DNA of 64,000 bases from Streptomyces sp. CB02923 (GTDB lineage Bacteria; Actinomycetota; Actinomycetes; Streptomycetales; Streptomycetaceae), in the NCBI RefSeq assembly GCF_001905005.1, contig NZ_LWKZ01000004.1, positions 44,138 to 108,137 of the forward strand, in the 5' to 3' direction. Each line of letters begins with the position of its first letter. Position 1 is the first letter of the stretch. A program made the translations under genes and the position numbers. Below, one piece after another: positions 17,185 to 25,629 of the stretch. The notes under the pieces were generated by a model. It was not told where the DNA came from. It searched no databases and saw only the letters and a list, made by a program, of their open reading frames with translations.

Positions 17185-17733
17185 TCACGCGCCTCCGAGG
17201 AGTGCGGCCGCCACCGCCTTCGCGCGGTGGGCGGGCGCCGCCGAGCGCTCGCGCAGGGCCGTGACCTGGGCACCGTCGATCAACAGGGTGAGCTGCTCGG
17301 CCAGTTCCCGCGTCCGCTGCGTATACCCGGCGCCGGTGAGCAGTTCGGCGACGTACGAAGTCAGCGTGCGCTTGTGGGCCGCGGCGGCGCGGTGCGCCGC
17401 GCTGGCCGGATCCGCGATCTCGACCATCGTGTTGATGGCGGCGCAGCCGCGGTAGTCGTCGGACGCGAAGCGTTCGGCGAGGGCGTCGAAGAGGGCGAGC
17501 GGCGTGCCGCCGCGCTCGGCGACGGCGGTGTGCAGCCAGTCGAACCAGCGTCGGCCATAGCCGTCGATCATGGCTACGACCAGGTCGTCCTTGCTCGCGA
17601 AGTGCCGGTAGAACGAAGCCCGCCCCACCCCCGAGGTGGCGAGCAGCCGCTCCACACCGACGGCGCGGATGCCCTCGGCGTAGAAGAGATCTTCGGCTGC
17701 CCTGACGAGGCGTTCCCGGGCGTTGGTCGGCAT
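17185..17733 (-). CDS. TetR-family repressor
   Basis: Predicted repressor of the divergent MFS transporter gene. The N-terminal helix-turn-helix is clear: ARERLVRAAEDLFYAEGI, VGVERLLATSGVGRASFYRHFASKDDLV, with the usual FYRHF recognition-helix end. Residues 60-182 form the ligand-binding domain, with YRGCAAINTMVEIADP in the middle. The 182-residue length is typical. The start at 17731-17733 lies 29 bases from the first of three 20-bp palindromic operators (17763-17854), so autoregulation as well as transporter control is likely. The ligand is unknown but is probably a substrate of the exporter. Confidence 0.92.
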   Translation of the reverse strand: MPTNARERLVRAAEDLFYAEGIRAVGVERLLATSGVGRASFYRHFASKDDLVVAMIDGYGRRWFDWLHTAVAERGGTPLALFDALAERFASDDYRGCAAINTMVEIADPASAAHRAAAAHKRTLTSYVAELLTGAGYTQRTRELAEQLTLLIDGAQVTALRERSAAPAHRAKAVAAALLGGA

Positions 17734-17762
17734 ACGGCCACGATAACCAACCTTGACTCCGA

Positions 17763-17854
17763 ACGGAACCGATCGGTACCGTCTCGCCCACTCACCAGAC
17801 GGAACCGATCGGTACCGTATTAATCATCCAGTAGACGATACCGATCAGTACCAC
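17763..17854. promoter_or_regulatory. Three phased operators between tetR and MFS genes
   Basis: ACGGAACCGATCGGTACCGT occurs identically at 17763-17782 and 17799-17818, and a diverged copy ACGATACCGATCAGTACCAC lies at 17835-17854. Each is an imperfect palindrome about the central GATC region. All three start exactly 36 bases apart. The third ends 19 bases before the MFS start codon. The TetR product of the divergent gene is the obvious binder. Confidence 0.82.
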
Positions 17855-17873
17855 TCCCGGAGCCGGAGACCGC

Positions 17874-19196
17874 ATGCCCCGCAACAGCGCATCCGATCAG
17901 CCACCGCCTCTGCCACGCACGCCGCCTTCGCCGCCTGCATCCCCGCCGCCTCCCTCACCCTCATCGCCTCCTTCATCCCCGTTACCTCCTTCATCCCCTT
18001 CGCCGCTTTCATCGCCCCCGGGAAGCTGGCGCTTCCACGCGGCCGTGCTCGCGCTCGGGACGTTCGTCGTCGGCACCGACGCCTTCGTGATCGCCGGTGT
18101 CCTCCCCGACATCGCCGCCGACCTGCACACCGGCCTCGGCGCCGCCGGACAGCTCGTCACCGTGTTCGCCGTCGCCTACGCGGTGCTGTCGCCCCTCCTC
18201 GCGGCGTTCACCGCCGGCTGGTCCCGGCGTACGGTCCTGATCACCGCGCTGGCCGTCTTCGCACTCGGCAACGCGGCCACCGCCCTCGCCCCCACCTACC
18301 CGTCGGCCCTGGCCGCCCGCGTCGTCGCGGCGGCCGGCGCCGCCCTCTACACCCCGAACGCGTCCGCCACCGCCGCCGCCCTCGCGGGCGAGGCGTCCCG
18401 CGGACGCGCTTTCGCCCTGGTGAACACCGGGCTGACCTCCGCACTGATCCTCGGCGCACCGCTGGGCACCGCCATCGGCGGCGCATACGGCTGGCGCACC
18501 ACGATGTGGCTGGTCACCGCCCTGCCCCTGCTCGTCGTACCGCTGCTCGCCGCCCGCCTGCCCCGCATCCACACCGACACCCCGCGCGGCCTGCGCCGCA
18601 GGCTCGCCCCACTGGCGGACCGCGGCGTGCTGTACACGCTCGGCGTCACCGTCGTGGTGTTCGTCGGTATCTACATCCCCTTCGAGTACATCAGCGCCGT
18701 CTACGGGCCCGTACTCGGCCACGGCGCGGGTGCCGGGGGCGAAGGGGGTGGGGGCAGCGGGCTGACGGCCGTCCTGCTCCTGGTCTTCGGCATCACCGGA
18801 ACGGCGGGGAACCTGGTCGCCGGGCACCTCGCCGACCGCTTCGGCCCGCGGCGGGTGGTCCTCGGCGCCGCGCTCGCGCTCACCGTGGTCTTCGGGCTCG
18901 TACCGCTGACCCGCGAGTGGCTGCCCGCCGCGCTGGCCGCGGTGGCGGTCTCCGGCTGGGTGTCGTTCTCGGTGACCACACCGCAGCAGCACCGGATCGC
19001 CGCACTCGCCCCGCAGGCGCAGTCCGTGGCCGTCTCCCTCAACGCGGCCGCCATCTACCTGGCCGTGTCCCTGGCGGGCGGCCTGGGCGGCATCGGGCTG
19101 GAGACGGTGGGCGGAGCCCGGCTGCCGTGGCTGGCCGCCGGGTTCACCCTGACCGCCGCCGCGCTGACGGCCGTACACCGGCCGGGTCGGAACTGA
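17874..19196 (+). CDS. MFS efflux transporter with proline-rich N-terminus
   Basis: A 440-residue major facilitator of the DHA1 drug-efflux type with about 12 membrane segments from residue 53 on. Signatures: VVGTDAFVIAGVLPDIA (helix 1), RRTVLITALAVFALGN after the first loop (the DRxGRR position reads AGWSRR), ALILGAPLGTAIGGAYGWR (motif C, exporter type), and DRFGPRRVVLGAALAL in the second half. Residues 10-50 are almost only Pro and Ser, an unusual cytoplasmic extension. The ATG at 17874 has GGAGCCGGAGACC upstream. Divergent from tetR, with the third operator between promoter and gene, so induction by an exported compound is expected. Confidence 0.9.
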   Translation: MPRNSASDQPPPLPRTPPSPPASPPPPSPSSPPSSPLPPSSPSPLSSPPGSWRFHAAVLALGTFVVGTDAFVIAGVLPDIAADLHTGLGAAGQLVTVFAVAYAVLSPLLAAFTAGWSRRTVLITALAVFALGNAATALAPTYPSALAARVVAAAGAALYTPNASATAAALAGEASRGRAFALVNTGLTSALILGAPLGTAIGGAYGWRTTMWLVTALPLLVVPLLAARLPRIHTDTPRGLRRRLAPLADRGVLYTLGVTVVVFVGIYIPFEYISAVYGPVLGHGAGAGGEGGGGSGLTAVLLLVFGITGTAGNLVAGHLADRFGPRRVVLGAALALTVVFGLVPLTREWLPAALAAVAVSGWVSFSVTTPQQHRIAALAPQAQSVAVSLNAAAIYLAVSLAGGLGGIGLETVGGARLPWLAAGFTLTAAALTAVHRPGRN

Positions 19197-19273
19197 ACGG
19201 AGCGCGGGCCGGAGCACGGACCGGGGCGCGGACCGGACCGCGGACTCGTGCGGGAGAGGTCAGGCGGGAGAGG

Positions 19274-20866
19274 TCAGGAGGACACGGCGGTACGCAGCTC
19301 CGCCATGTCGATCTGCTCGGTCTCGTCGTGCGCGGTCAGGTCGATGACCCCACCGTCGCTGTCACCGTCACTGTCGCCCTCGGCCGCGTCCCCGGCCGAA
19401 CCCTTCGAGTCCTTCGAACCCTTCGAGTCCTTCGCAGTCTTTTCCGTCGCCGCCGTCGCCGTCGTCGTCGGTTCGCCGGTGGCGGGCTTGCCCTCGCCGG
19501 ACGTCACCTCGTCCGTCGTACGGACCCGGCCGAGCGCCGACTGTTCGGCGACCGCCTCGTCGCCGACCACGTCGGCGAGGTCCTCCTCCAACTGCCGGCC
19601 CGGCTTCGGCCGCCGCGTCACGGTCGACGGCACTCCCGCGCCCGGACCGCCCTGCGGCACCGCACCCGGTACGGCACCGGTGCCCGTGGCCGTACCGAAG
19701 AAGTCGAAGCCGCCCTGCACACGGGAGGTGGGCAGCCGCTGGGCCCGTACGGGCGCGGCGACGGCTGCCGCGGCCGGAACCGGGCGCAGACCGGACGCCA
19801 CCCGCGTGGCCGCCTGCCCGACGGGAGCCCGGCCACGGCCGGGCTCTCCGCCCTCCACGGCATCAGACCCAACCGCATCCGCGCCGCCAGGACCGGCCGC
19901 AACGGACTCCGAGCCCGCCTGCTCCGACACCGCCTGCTCCAGCGCAGCCCGCTCCGACGCCCCCTGCCCCGGATCAGCAGACTCCGAGGCGACGACCTCC
20001 GGGGCGACGGCCTCCGAGTCAACGACCTCCGGAGCGACAGCCTCCGAAGCCACCGGCTCCGAATCGACGGACTCCCGAACGACGGACTCCGGACCGGCGG
20101 ACCTCGGAACAACAGCCTCCGGATCGACAGGCTTCGGGTCGACAGCCTCCGGGTCGACAGATTTCGGATCGGCGGCCGTACGGCCCCGGCCTTGTGCAGC
20201 CGGGCGTTCCGTGGCCGCCACGGGATTCCCCTGGCCGTCCTCACCGTCCCGGTCCGGTGCGCTCCCGGCCTGGCGGGCCGCGTTGCCCGGCAGCTGCCGC
20301 AACGCTTCCGCAGCCCGGTGGTACATCACCGCGGTGAGCGCGCCCGGCACACTCCCCTCCGGGTCGGCCGCCGCTCCGGCCGCCAGCGCCGACAGTTCCC
20401 TGGCGGGCGTGCCGGACTCGATCGCGAGCAGGCGGCGGCCCTCCAGGGCGCTGGCGCGCTCGGTCTCGGCGGTGGCGTAGCGGCGCAGCAGCTCGGCGTG
20501 CTCACTGCGCAGCCGGGCCAGCTCGGCCCGCTTGGACCGCAGCTTGGTGTCCAGCTTGCCGCGTATCCCGCGGGACTCCTCAAGGTCCGATTCGAGCTCG
20601 GCTATGCGTTCGTCGGTCTTCCACTCGTCCCGCACCCGGGCGTTCTTCAGCTCGGCGACGCTCTTGCCTGCCGAACGGTCCCAGGTGCGCAGCAGCACGG
20701 AACCGGTGACCGCGGCGGCGGCCGCGCCCGTGGCGAGCACGCGCTGGACCAGGTCATCACCGACGAACCAGGCACCCGAGGCGCAGGCGAGGGACGCACC
20801 GGCGACCGTCACTGGGGGAAGAAGCCGGTGCAGGGGTGGCGAATGGCGGTGGCGTCCTCGTGGCAT
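19274..20866 (-). CDS. Membrane-anchored coiled-coil protein of unknown function
   Basis: I do not recognise a named family. The 530-residue product has two N-terminal hydrophobic segments (about residues 16-32 and 38-56: VTVAGASLACASGAWF and LATGAAAAAVTGSVLL). A charged coiled coil follows (about 60-145, with ERIAELESDLEESRGI and ELARLRSEHAELLRRY). Residues 210-330 form a low-complexity acidic region of imperfect repeats (DPEAVDPKPVDPEAV, SEAVAPEVVDSEAVAPEVV). The C-terminus is Ser/Lys/Asp-rich (KDSKGSKDSKGSAGD). The ATG at 20864-20866 is chosen because residues further upstream look like spacer. It is the last of four minus-strand genes starting with the ABC permeases, 64 bases after the binding-protein gene. 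Confidence 0.72.
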   Translation of the reverse strand: MPRGRHRHSPPLHRLLPPVTVAGASLACASGAWFVGDDLVQRVLATGAAAAAVTGSVLLRTWDRSAGKSVAELKNARVRDEWKTDERIAELESDLEESRGIRGKLDTKLRSKRAELARLRSEHAELLRRYATAETERASALEGRRLLAIESGTPARELSALAAGAAADPEGSVPGALTAVMYHRAAEALRQLPGNAARQAGSAPDRDGEDGQGNPVAATERPAAQGRGRTAADPKSVDPEAVDPKPVDPEAVVPRSAGPESVVRESVDSEPVASEAVAPEVVDSEAVAPEVVASESADPGQGASERAALEQAVSEQAGSESVAAGPGGADAVGSDAVEGGEPGRGRAPVGQAATRVASGLRPVPAAAAVAAPVRAQRLPTSRVQGGFDFFGTATGTGAVPGAVPQGGPGAGVPSTVTRRPKPGRQLEEDLADVVGDEAVAEQSALGRVRTTDEVTSGEGKPATGEPTTTATAATEKTAKDSKGSKDSKGSAGDAAEGDSDGDSDGGVIDLTAHDETEQIDMAELRTAVSS

Positions 20867-20930
20867 GGCCTGAAACTTACCGTGCGTGCGGGGCGTATGG
20901 GGCCCCGCCCGCCGGTTCGTTTCCCGGTGG

Positions 20931-21947
20931 TTACTTCTTTGCCAGTCCCTTCGACTCCAGATATGCGTTCGCGACATCCACCGGCTTCTGCCGTTCCGCG
21001 TCGACCTTGCGGTTCAGCTCGATCAGATCGTCGGTCGTCAGCTTGTCCGTGAGCTTGCCGAGAGCCGCCTCGATCTCCTTGTCGCCGGCGCTCTTGGCAT
21101 TCACCACGGGCAGCACATTGTCGGCATTCTGCAGCTTCTTGTCGTCCTTCAGCAGCACCAGGCCGAAGTTGTCGAGCGTCGCGTCCGTCGTCGTGGTCAG
21201 CACCATCTGGTCCGTGCCGTCCTTGACGGCCTGCTTGGCCTGGGTGGTGCCGACGCCCTTCGGGTCGATGCCCGTCACGTCTATGCCGTACGTCTTCTCC
21301 AGGCCCGGCTTGCAGAACGGTCGCGTCTCGCACTCCTCGCCCGCCGCCAGCTTGATCTTCTGCTTGGACCGGCCGAGGTCCGAGAGCGTCTTGAGGTGGT
21401 ACCGGTCGGCGAATTCCTTGGTCACCGCGAACGCGTTCTGGTCCGTCGCCTCCCCGGCCGGCAGCACCTTCAGTCCGCGGGGCGCGGCGAGCTCCTTCAG
21501 TGCCGCGACGGTCTTGGTGATGTCGCTGGAGGCGACGGGCTTCGCGGCGGGCCCGTTCTTCTTGGCGTTGAGGAATTCGGCGAGGGTCGAGGCGTATTCC
21601 GGTACGACGTCGATCTGGCCCTTCTCCAGCGCGGGCTCGTACAGCTCGCGATTCGCGAGCGTCTTGACGGTCGTGCGGTATCCCGCATCGGAAAGGATCT
21701 TGGAATAGATCTCCGCGAGCACCTTCGACTCGGTGAAACCGGCCGAGCCGATGGCGAGGTCCCCCTTCCCGCCGCCGCTCTTGGCGCCACCCTTCTCCTC
21801 CAGGCTCGTGCCCCCGCAAGCGGTCAGCCCACCCGCCAGCGCGAGCACCGCACCCCCCACGAGCGCGGCCCGCGCCGCACGGGACGGCCTACGGCCGGAT
21901 CGGGGGTGGTGGCTGGGGCTGCTCTGGCTGTTCGGGTCCTGGTTCAT
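20931..21947 (-). CDS. Glycine betaine/choline-type ABC substrate-binding lipoprotein
   Basis: Extracytoplasmic solute receptor of the OpuAC/ProX class. After a long basic N-terminus the lipoprotein signal ALVGGAVLALAGGLTACGG gives Cys at about residue 44. The mature protein shows LAIGSAGFTESKVLAEIYSKIL, ELYEPALEKGQIDVVPEY, DQNAFAVTKEFADRYHLKTLSDL and DQMVLTTTTDATLDNFGLVLLKDDK, the order found in osmoprotectant-binding proteins. The 338-residue length is typical. It is encoded downstream of two permeases, but a 496-base spacer full of tandem repeats separates it from them, so its expression could differ from theirs. Specificity among betaine, choline and carnitine cannot be told. Confidence 0.9.
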   Translation of the reverse strand: MNQDPNSQSSPSHHPRSGRRPSRAARAALVGGAVLALAGGLTACGGTSLEEKGGAKSGGGKGDLAIGSAGFTESKVLAEIYSKILSDAGYRTTVKTLANRELYEPALEKGQIDVVPEYASTLAEFLNAKKNGPAAKPVASSDITKTVAALKELAAPRGLKVLPAGEATDQNAFAVTKEFADRYHLKTLSDLGRSKQKIKLAAGEECETRPFCKPGLEKTYGIDVTGIDPKGVGTTQAKQAVKDGTDQMVLTTTTDATLDNFGLVLLKDDKKLQNADNVLPVVNAKSAGDKEIEAALGKLTDKLTTDDLIELNRKVDAERQKPVDVANAYLESKGLAKK

Positions 21948-22000
21948 ACCGGTTCACCATCCAAGGAGGAGAGAAGAAAAAGTCCATGTGCGGGCCCCGA

Positions 22001-22320
22001 CAGCCGAGGCCCCCATCACCGGGCCGCCCCCGGCAGCCGAGGCCCCCCGTCACCGGGCCACCCCGTCGCGGAGCCACCGTCGCGGGCCCCCGCCGAGGCG
22101 CCACCCCGCCCACCGGGCAAGGCCACACCATCGCGGAACCACCCCGTCACGGGACCATCCCGTCACGGGACCATCCCGTCACCGGGCTGCCCAGCCCACC
22201 GGGCAGGACCACCCCACCGCGAGACCGCCCCACCCACCGGGCAAGACCACCCCACCGCGAGACCGCCCCACCCACCGGGCAAGACCACCCCACCGCGAGA
22301 CCGCCCCACCACCGGGCGAG
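22001..22320. repeat. Long repeat-filled spacer between permease and binding-protein genes
   Basis: The 496-base gap 21948-22443 has no credible gene. A 38-bp unit (CAAGACCACCCCACCGCGAG first, then GCCCCACCCACCGGG) is repeated at 22204-22241, 22242-22279 and 22280-22316 (the last one base short). Shorter GTCACCGGG/GTCACGGGACCATCCC units fill 22001-22200, and CCGGGCTCATAC-like units run 22395-22450. In the direction of transcription the repeats are G-rich and could fold strongly. Confidence 0.85.
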
Positions 22321-22443
22321 CCCCCGGCGCCCCCGCCGGGCCATCGCCCCCGCCGGGCCGGGGCCCCGACGGCGGCTCCTTCGACGCGGCAGCCCGGGTT
22401 CATACCGGGCTCGTGCCGGGCTCACGCCGGGCTCATACGAGGC

Positions 22444-23175
22444 TCATGCTGGGCTCCCGGCAGCCGTGGCCGGCTCATCGGCCGACGTACGGGACTTCCG
22501 CGACCGGCCCCGGCCCCGCCGCATCGGGTCGAAGGCCCGGTCCGTCAGCACCAGCAGCCCTTCGACCACCAGCGCCAGTACGGCGACCAGCACCGCGCCG
22601 GCGACCACCTGCGCCGTGTTGTAGTTGCCGAAGCCGGCCGTGATGATGCGGCCGAGACCGCCACCGCCCGCGAGCGCGGCCAGGGTCGTCGTGGCCACGA
22701 CCTGGACGCCGGCCGAGCGCAGCCCCGTCATGATCAACGGGTAGGCGAGCGGCAGCTCGACCCGCAGCAGCAGTTGCGGCCCGGACATGCCCATCCCGCG
22801 CGCCGCCTCGACCACGTCCCGGTCGGCCTCCCGCATTCCCACGTACGCGTTGGTCAGCAGCGGCGGCACCGCGAACAGCACCAGCGCGATGATCGTCGGC
22901 CAGTCCCCCGCCGTACCGAGCGGGCTGAGCGTCAGCAGGACCAGTACGGCGAACGTCGGCACCGCACGCCCGGCGTTGGAGATGTTGACCGCCAGCGCCC
23001 CGCCCTTGCCGATGTGGCCCAGGTACAGGGCGACCGGCAGGGCTATCAGGCAGGAGATCGCCAGGCACATCGCGCTGAGGTAGACGTGCTCGCCGAGCCG
23101 GTGCCACACCCCTTTCTCACCGGCCCAGTTGGCCGAGGCCGCAAGCCAGTCCCAAGCGCCCGTTATCGCGTCCAT
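22444..23175 (-). CDS. Osmoprotectant-type ABC transporter permease 2
   Basis: Inner-membrane permease of the betaine/choline family (BPD_transp_1 fold). About six membrane segments: YLSAMCLAISCLIALPVAL, VPTFAVLVLLTLSP, TIIALVLFAVPPLLTNAYVG, and so on. The EAA-type loop that contacts the ATPase reads EAARGMGMSGPQLLLRVELP. GGGGLGRIITAGFGNYN and a long final helix follow. The last 30 residues are basic and soluble. The 243-residue length is normal. It starts four bases after the preceding permease gene's stop, so the two are co-translated and probably form a heterodimer. It is separated from the binding-protein gene by the repeat spacer. Confidence 0.9.
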   Translation of the reverse strand: MDAITGAWDWLAASANWAGEKGVWHRLGEHVYLSAMCLAISCLIALPVALYLGHIGKGGALAVNISNAGRAVPTFAVLVLLTLSPLGTAGDWPTIIALVLFAVPPLLTNAYVGMREADRDVVEAARGMGMSGPQLLLRVELPLAYPLIMTGLRSAGVQVVATTTLAALAGGGGLGRIITAGFGNYNTAQVVAGAVLVAVLALVVEGLLVLTDRAFDPMRRGRGRSRKSRTSADEPATAAGSPA

Positions 23176-23179
23176 CGCC

Positions 23180-23914
23180 TCAGACCACCGCCTTCTTCGC
23201 CCGGCCCGCCGCCCGCCGCTCGCGCCGTGCGCGCGAGCGCGCCCGTGCCTGCGCCCGGGTCCACGGCGTCAGCAGCCGCTGGAGGCCGATCAGCAGGACG
23301 TCGGCGACCACCGCCAGCAGCACGCACAGCACCGAGGCCGTCAGCACCTCCGCCTTGAAGAAGCCCTCCATGCCGCTGGATATGAGGTTGCCGAGGCCGC
23401 CGTAGCCGACCACGGCACCGATCGTCGTCATCGCCACCGTCGAGACCGTCGCGATACGCAGTCCGGCCGTCAACGCGGGCAGCGCCAGCGGGAGTTCCAC
23501 TCCGAAGAGCAGCTTCACGGGCCCGTAGCCCATACCGCGCGCCGCCTCGCGGACCTCCTGCGGCACCGACTCCAGCCCGGCCAGGATGTTGCGCACCAGG
23601 ATCGTCAGGGAATACAGCACGAGTCCCGTGACGACGACGGCGGCCGAGACCCCGAAGACCGGTGTCAGCAGGGCGAACATCGCCAGCGACGGGACCGTGT
23701 AGAGAATCGTCGTCAGTCCGAGGACCGGTCCTGCGGCGGCCCGCCAGCGGCGCGCCAGGAGCGCCAGCGGGAAGGCGACCAGCAGGCCGATGACGACGGA
23801 CACCAGCGTGATGCCCACGTGCTGGACGGTCGCGTCCACCAACTCGTGGCTGCGCGTCCGGACATACTCACCGCAGATCCAGTCGTTCGACTCCAGGCAG
23901 CTCTGCGCACTCAC
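23180..23914 (-). CDS. Osmoprotectant-type ABC transporter permease 1
   Basis: First gene of the importer operon. The 244-residue protein starts with a short Cys-containing segment (AQSCLESNDWICGEY) and then has about six membrane helices: VGITLVSVVIGLLVAFPLAL, LTTILYTVPSLAMFALLTP, AAVVVTGLVLYSLTILVRN. The coupling loop is EAARGMGYGPVKLLFGVELP and it ends with GLGNLISSGMEGFFKAEVLT and a final hydrophobic helix. It is paralogous to the downstream permease. The ATPase gene is read in the opposite direction from 24109, leaving a 194-base shared promoter region. That split arrangement is unusual for this importer class, where the ATPase usually leads the operon. Confidence 0.9.
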   Translation of the reverse strand: MSAQSCLESNDWICGEYVRTRSHELVDATVQHVGITLVSVVIGLLVAFPLALLARRWRAAAGPVLGLTTILYTVPSLAMFALLTPVFGVSAAVVVTGLVLYSLTILVRNILAGLESVPQEVREAARGMGYGPVKLLFGVELPLALPALTAGLRIATVSTVAMTTIGAVVGYGGLGNLISSGMEGFFKAEVLTASVLCVLLAVVADVLLIGLQRLLTPWTRAQARARSRARRERRAAGRAKKAVV

Positions 23915-24108
23915 CCACGGTCACCTCCCCCGCCCTGTCGCTCACATTTTCGGTGACTGTCTGCGACCCTATCCCCCACCACTGACAATCCGACCGGCCC
24001 GCCATCCAGTCGTAACACGTCACACGCGACGGGACGGATTCCGCGGGTAGGAGCCGGGGAGCACAGCGCGCCTACCCGGCCGGCGACCGTCCACACTGGG
24101 GAACCACC

Positions 24109-25377
24109 ATGATCCGTTTCGAGCACGTCACCAAGAGCTACGCCGACGGCACCACCGCCGTCGACGACCTCTCGTTCGAGGTCGCGGAGGGCGAGCTGGT
24201 CACGCTCGTCGGGCCGTCGGGCTGCGGCAAGACCACGACGATGAAGATGGTCAACCGGCTCATCGAACCGACCGGCGGTCACATCTACCTCGACGGCGCG
24301 GACATATCGACCATCGACCCCGTCGAACTGCGCCGCCGCATCGGCTACGTCATCCAGCAGGTCGGCCTCTTCCCGCACAAGACCGTGCTGGAGAACACCG
24401 CGACCGTGCCGCACCTGCTCGGCTGGCCGCGCAAGAAGGCCAGGGACCGCGCCGCCGAACTCCTCGACCTGGTCGGCCTCGACCCCTCGCAGTACGGGGA
24501 CCGCTACCCCGAGCAGCTCTCCGGCGGGCAGCGGCAGCGCGTCGGCGTCGCCCGCGCGCTCGCCGCCGACCCGCCCGTCCTGCTGATGGACGAGCCGTTC
24601 GGGGCGGTCGACCCGGTCGTGCGCGAACACCTCCAGACGGAGTTCCTGCGGCTGCAGTCCGCGCTCCACAAGACGGTGCTCTTCGTCACCCACGACATCG
24701 AGGAAGCGGTACGGCTCGGTGACCGCATCGCCGTCTACGGGACGGGCCGCGTCGAGCAGTTCGACACCCCGGCCACGGTGCTGGGGGCGCCGGCCACCCC
24801 GTACGTCGCGGAGTTCGTCGGCGCCGACCGCGGGCTCAAGCGGCTCTCGGTGACGCCGATCGAGACCGGCGACCTGGAGCAGCCGCCGGTGGTCCGGCTC
24901 GACGACGACGCGGCGCGGGCCGCGGCGCGGCTCGCCGAGGAGGGGGCGGCGTGGGCCGTGGTCCTCGACGCGGACGGGGGCCTGCACGGGTGGGTCTCGG
25001 CGGCGGGCCTGGGCGCCGCGGGCGACGAGAGCGCCAAGGGCGCTGCGGGGAGCGGAAAAGCGGGAAGCGGAAAAGCGGGAAGCGGAAAAGCGGGGAGCGG
25101 GAATGCGGGGAGCGGGAATTCGGGGGCGGCCGGGAGCGAGGTGCGGGACCATGCGCGGCGCATGGACGCGTGGCTGCCGCTCGGGGCGCCGCTGAAGCAG
25201 GCGTTCAGCACGATGCTCCAGCACGACGCCGGATGGATCGCGGTGCTGGAGGAGGAACGATTCCTCGGTGTACTGACGCCCGCGGGGCTCCATGCCGCGT
25301 TGCGGCGGTCCACGGCGGCCGACGCGGGGCGCTTGGCGCGCGGCGAGGTCGTGGTGGAGAGCGTGCCGGGCGCGTAG
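24109..25377 (+). CDS. Osmoprotectant ABC transporter ATP-binding protein
   Basis: ATPase subunit (OpuAA/ProV type) that energises the divergent permeases. Walker A GPSGCGKTTT (about residues 35-44), Q-loop YVIQQVGLFPHKTV, signature LSGGQRQRVGVARALAA, Walker B VLLMDEPFGAVDP and switch histidine VTHDIEEA are all intact. The tail (about 270-420) resembles degenerate CBS modules (AWAVVLDADGGLHGWVS, GWIAVLEEERFLGVLTPAGL), as in osmosensing importers. Between the two CBS-like halves lies a 15-bp tandem repeat giving AGSGK x3 and AGSGN x2. It ends with no obvious terminator. Neighbouring genes fit one transport system, probably for osmotic stress. Confidence 0.92.
   Translation: MIRFEHVTKSYADGTTAVDDLSFEVAEGELVTLVGPSGCGKTTTMKMVNRLIEPTGGHIYLDGADISTIDPVELRRRIGYVIQQVGLFPHKTVLENTATVPHLLGWPRKKARDRAAELLDLVGLDPSQYGDRYPEQLSGGQRQRVGVARALAADPPVLLMDEPFGAVDPVVREHLQTEFLRLQSALHKTVLFVTHDIEEAVRLGDRIAVYGTGRVEQFDTPATVLGAPATPYVAEFVGADRGLKRLSVTPIETGDLEQPPVVRLDDDAARAAARLAEEGAAWAVVLDADGGLHGWVSAAGLGAAGDESAKGAAGSGKAGSGKAGSGKAGSGNAGSGNSGAAGSEVRDHARRMDAWLPLGAPLKQAFSTMLQHDAGWIAVLEEERFLGVLTPAGLHAALRRSTAADAGRLARGEVVVESVPGA
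25045..25119 (+). repeat. 15-bp in-frame tandem repeat in the ABC ATPase gene
   Basis: Five consecutive 15-bp units (GCGGGGAGCGGAAAA and variants) at 25045-25119 encode AGSGK three times then AGSGN twice. It forms a flexible linker between the CBS-like halves. Near-identity of units suggests slippage expansion. Confidence 0.9.
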
Positions 25378-25403
25378 CCGCGCGGAGCGCGGGGGTTGGC
25401 GGG

Positions 25404-25583
25404 TGGCGGTCCGGCCGCCGACCGGGTGCGAGGCCGCCGCTGGCCGGGTACGAGGCCGCGGCCAGCCGGGTACGGGTCCGCCGCCAGCCAGATGCGAGGC
25501 CGCCGCCGGCCGGGTGCGGGACCGCTGCGGCTGGGGCTGTCGCGGCCTGGCGGCCGCTCGTCCTCAAACGCCGGACGGGCTGA
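25404..25583. repeat. About 22-bp degenerate tandem repeats plus a Streptomyces REP-like end
   Basis: Units of the form GGCCGCCGCTGGCCGGGTACGA recur about five times from 25404 to 25530. The block ends with TCCTCAAACGCCGGACGGGC (25561-25580). From memory this is a motif seen in many Streptomyces intergenic regions. The block lies between the convergent ABC ATPase and DUF3180 genes. Confidence 0.65.
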
Positions 25584-25629
25584 CAAAGACCTGGGACCAT
25601 TCACCGGTCCCGAAGCCCCCCGCCTCCCC

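Noticed and set aside
22204..22316. CRISPR-like array
   Set aside because: The three 38-bp units are contiguous, with no unique spacers and no cas genes nearby.
20886..22643. Long plus-strand open frames over the binding-protein gene and repeat spacer
   Set aside because: They are shadows of the minus-strand gene and low-complexity spacer; composition by codon position favours the minus strand.
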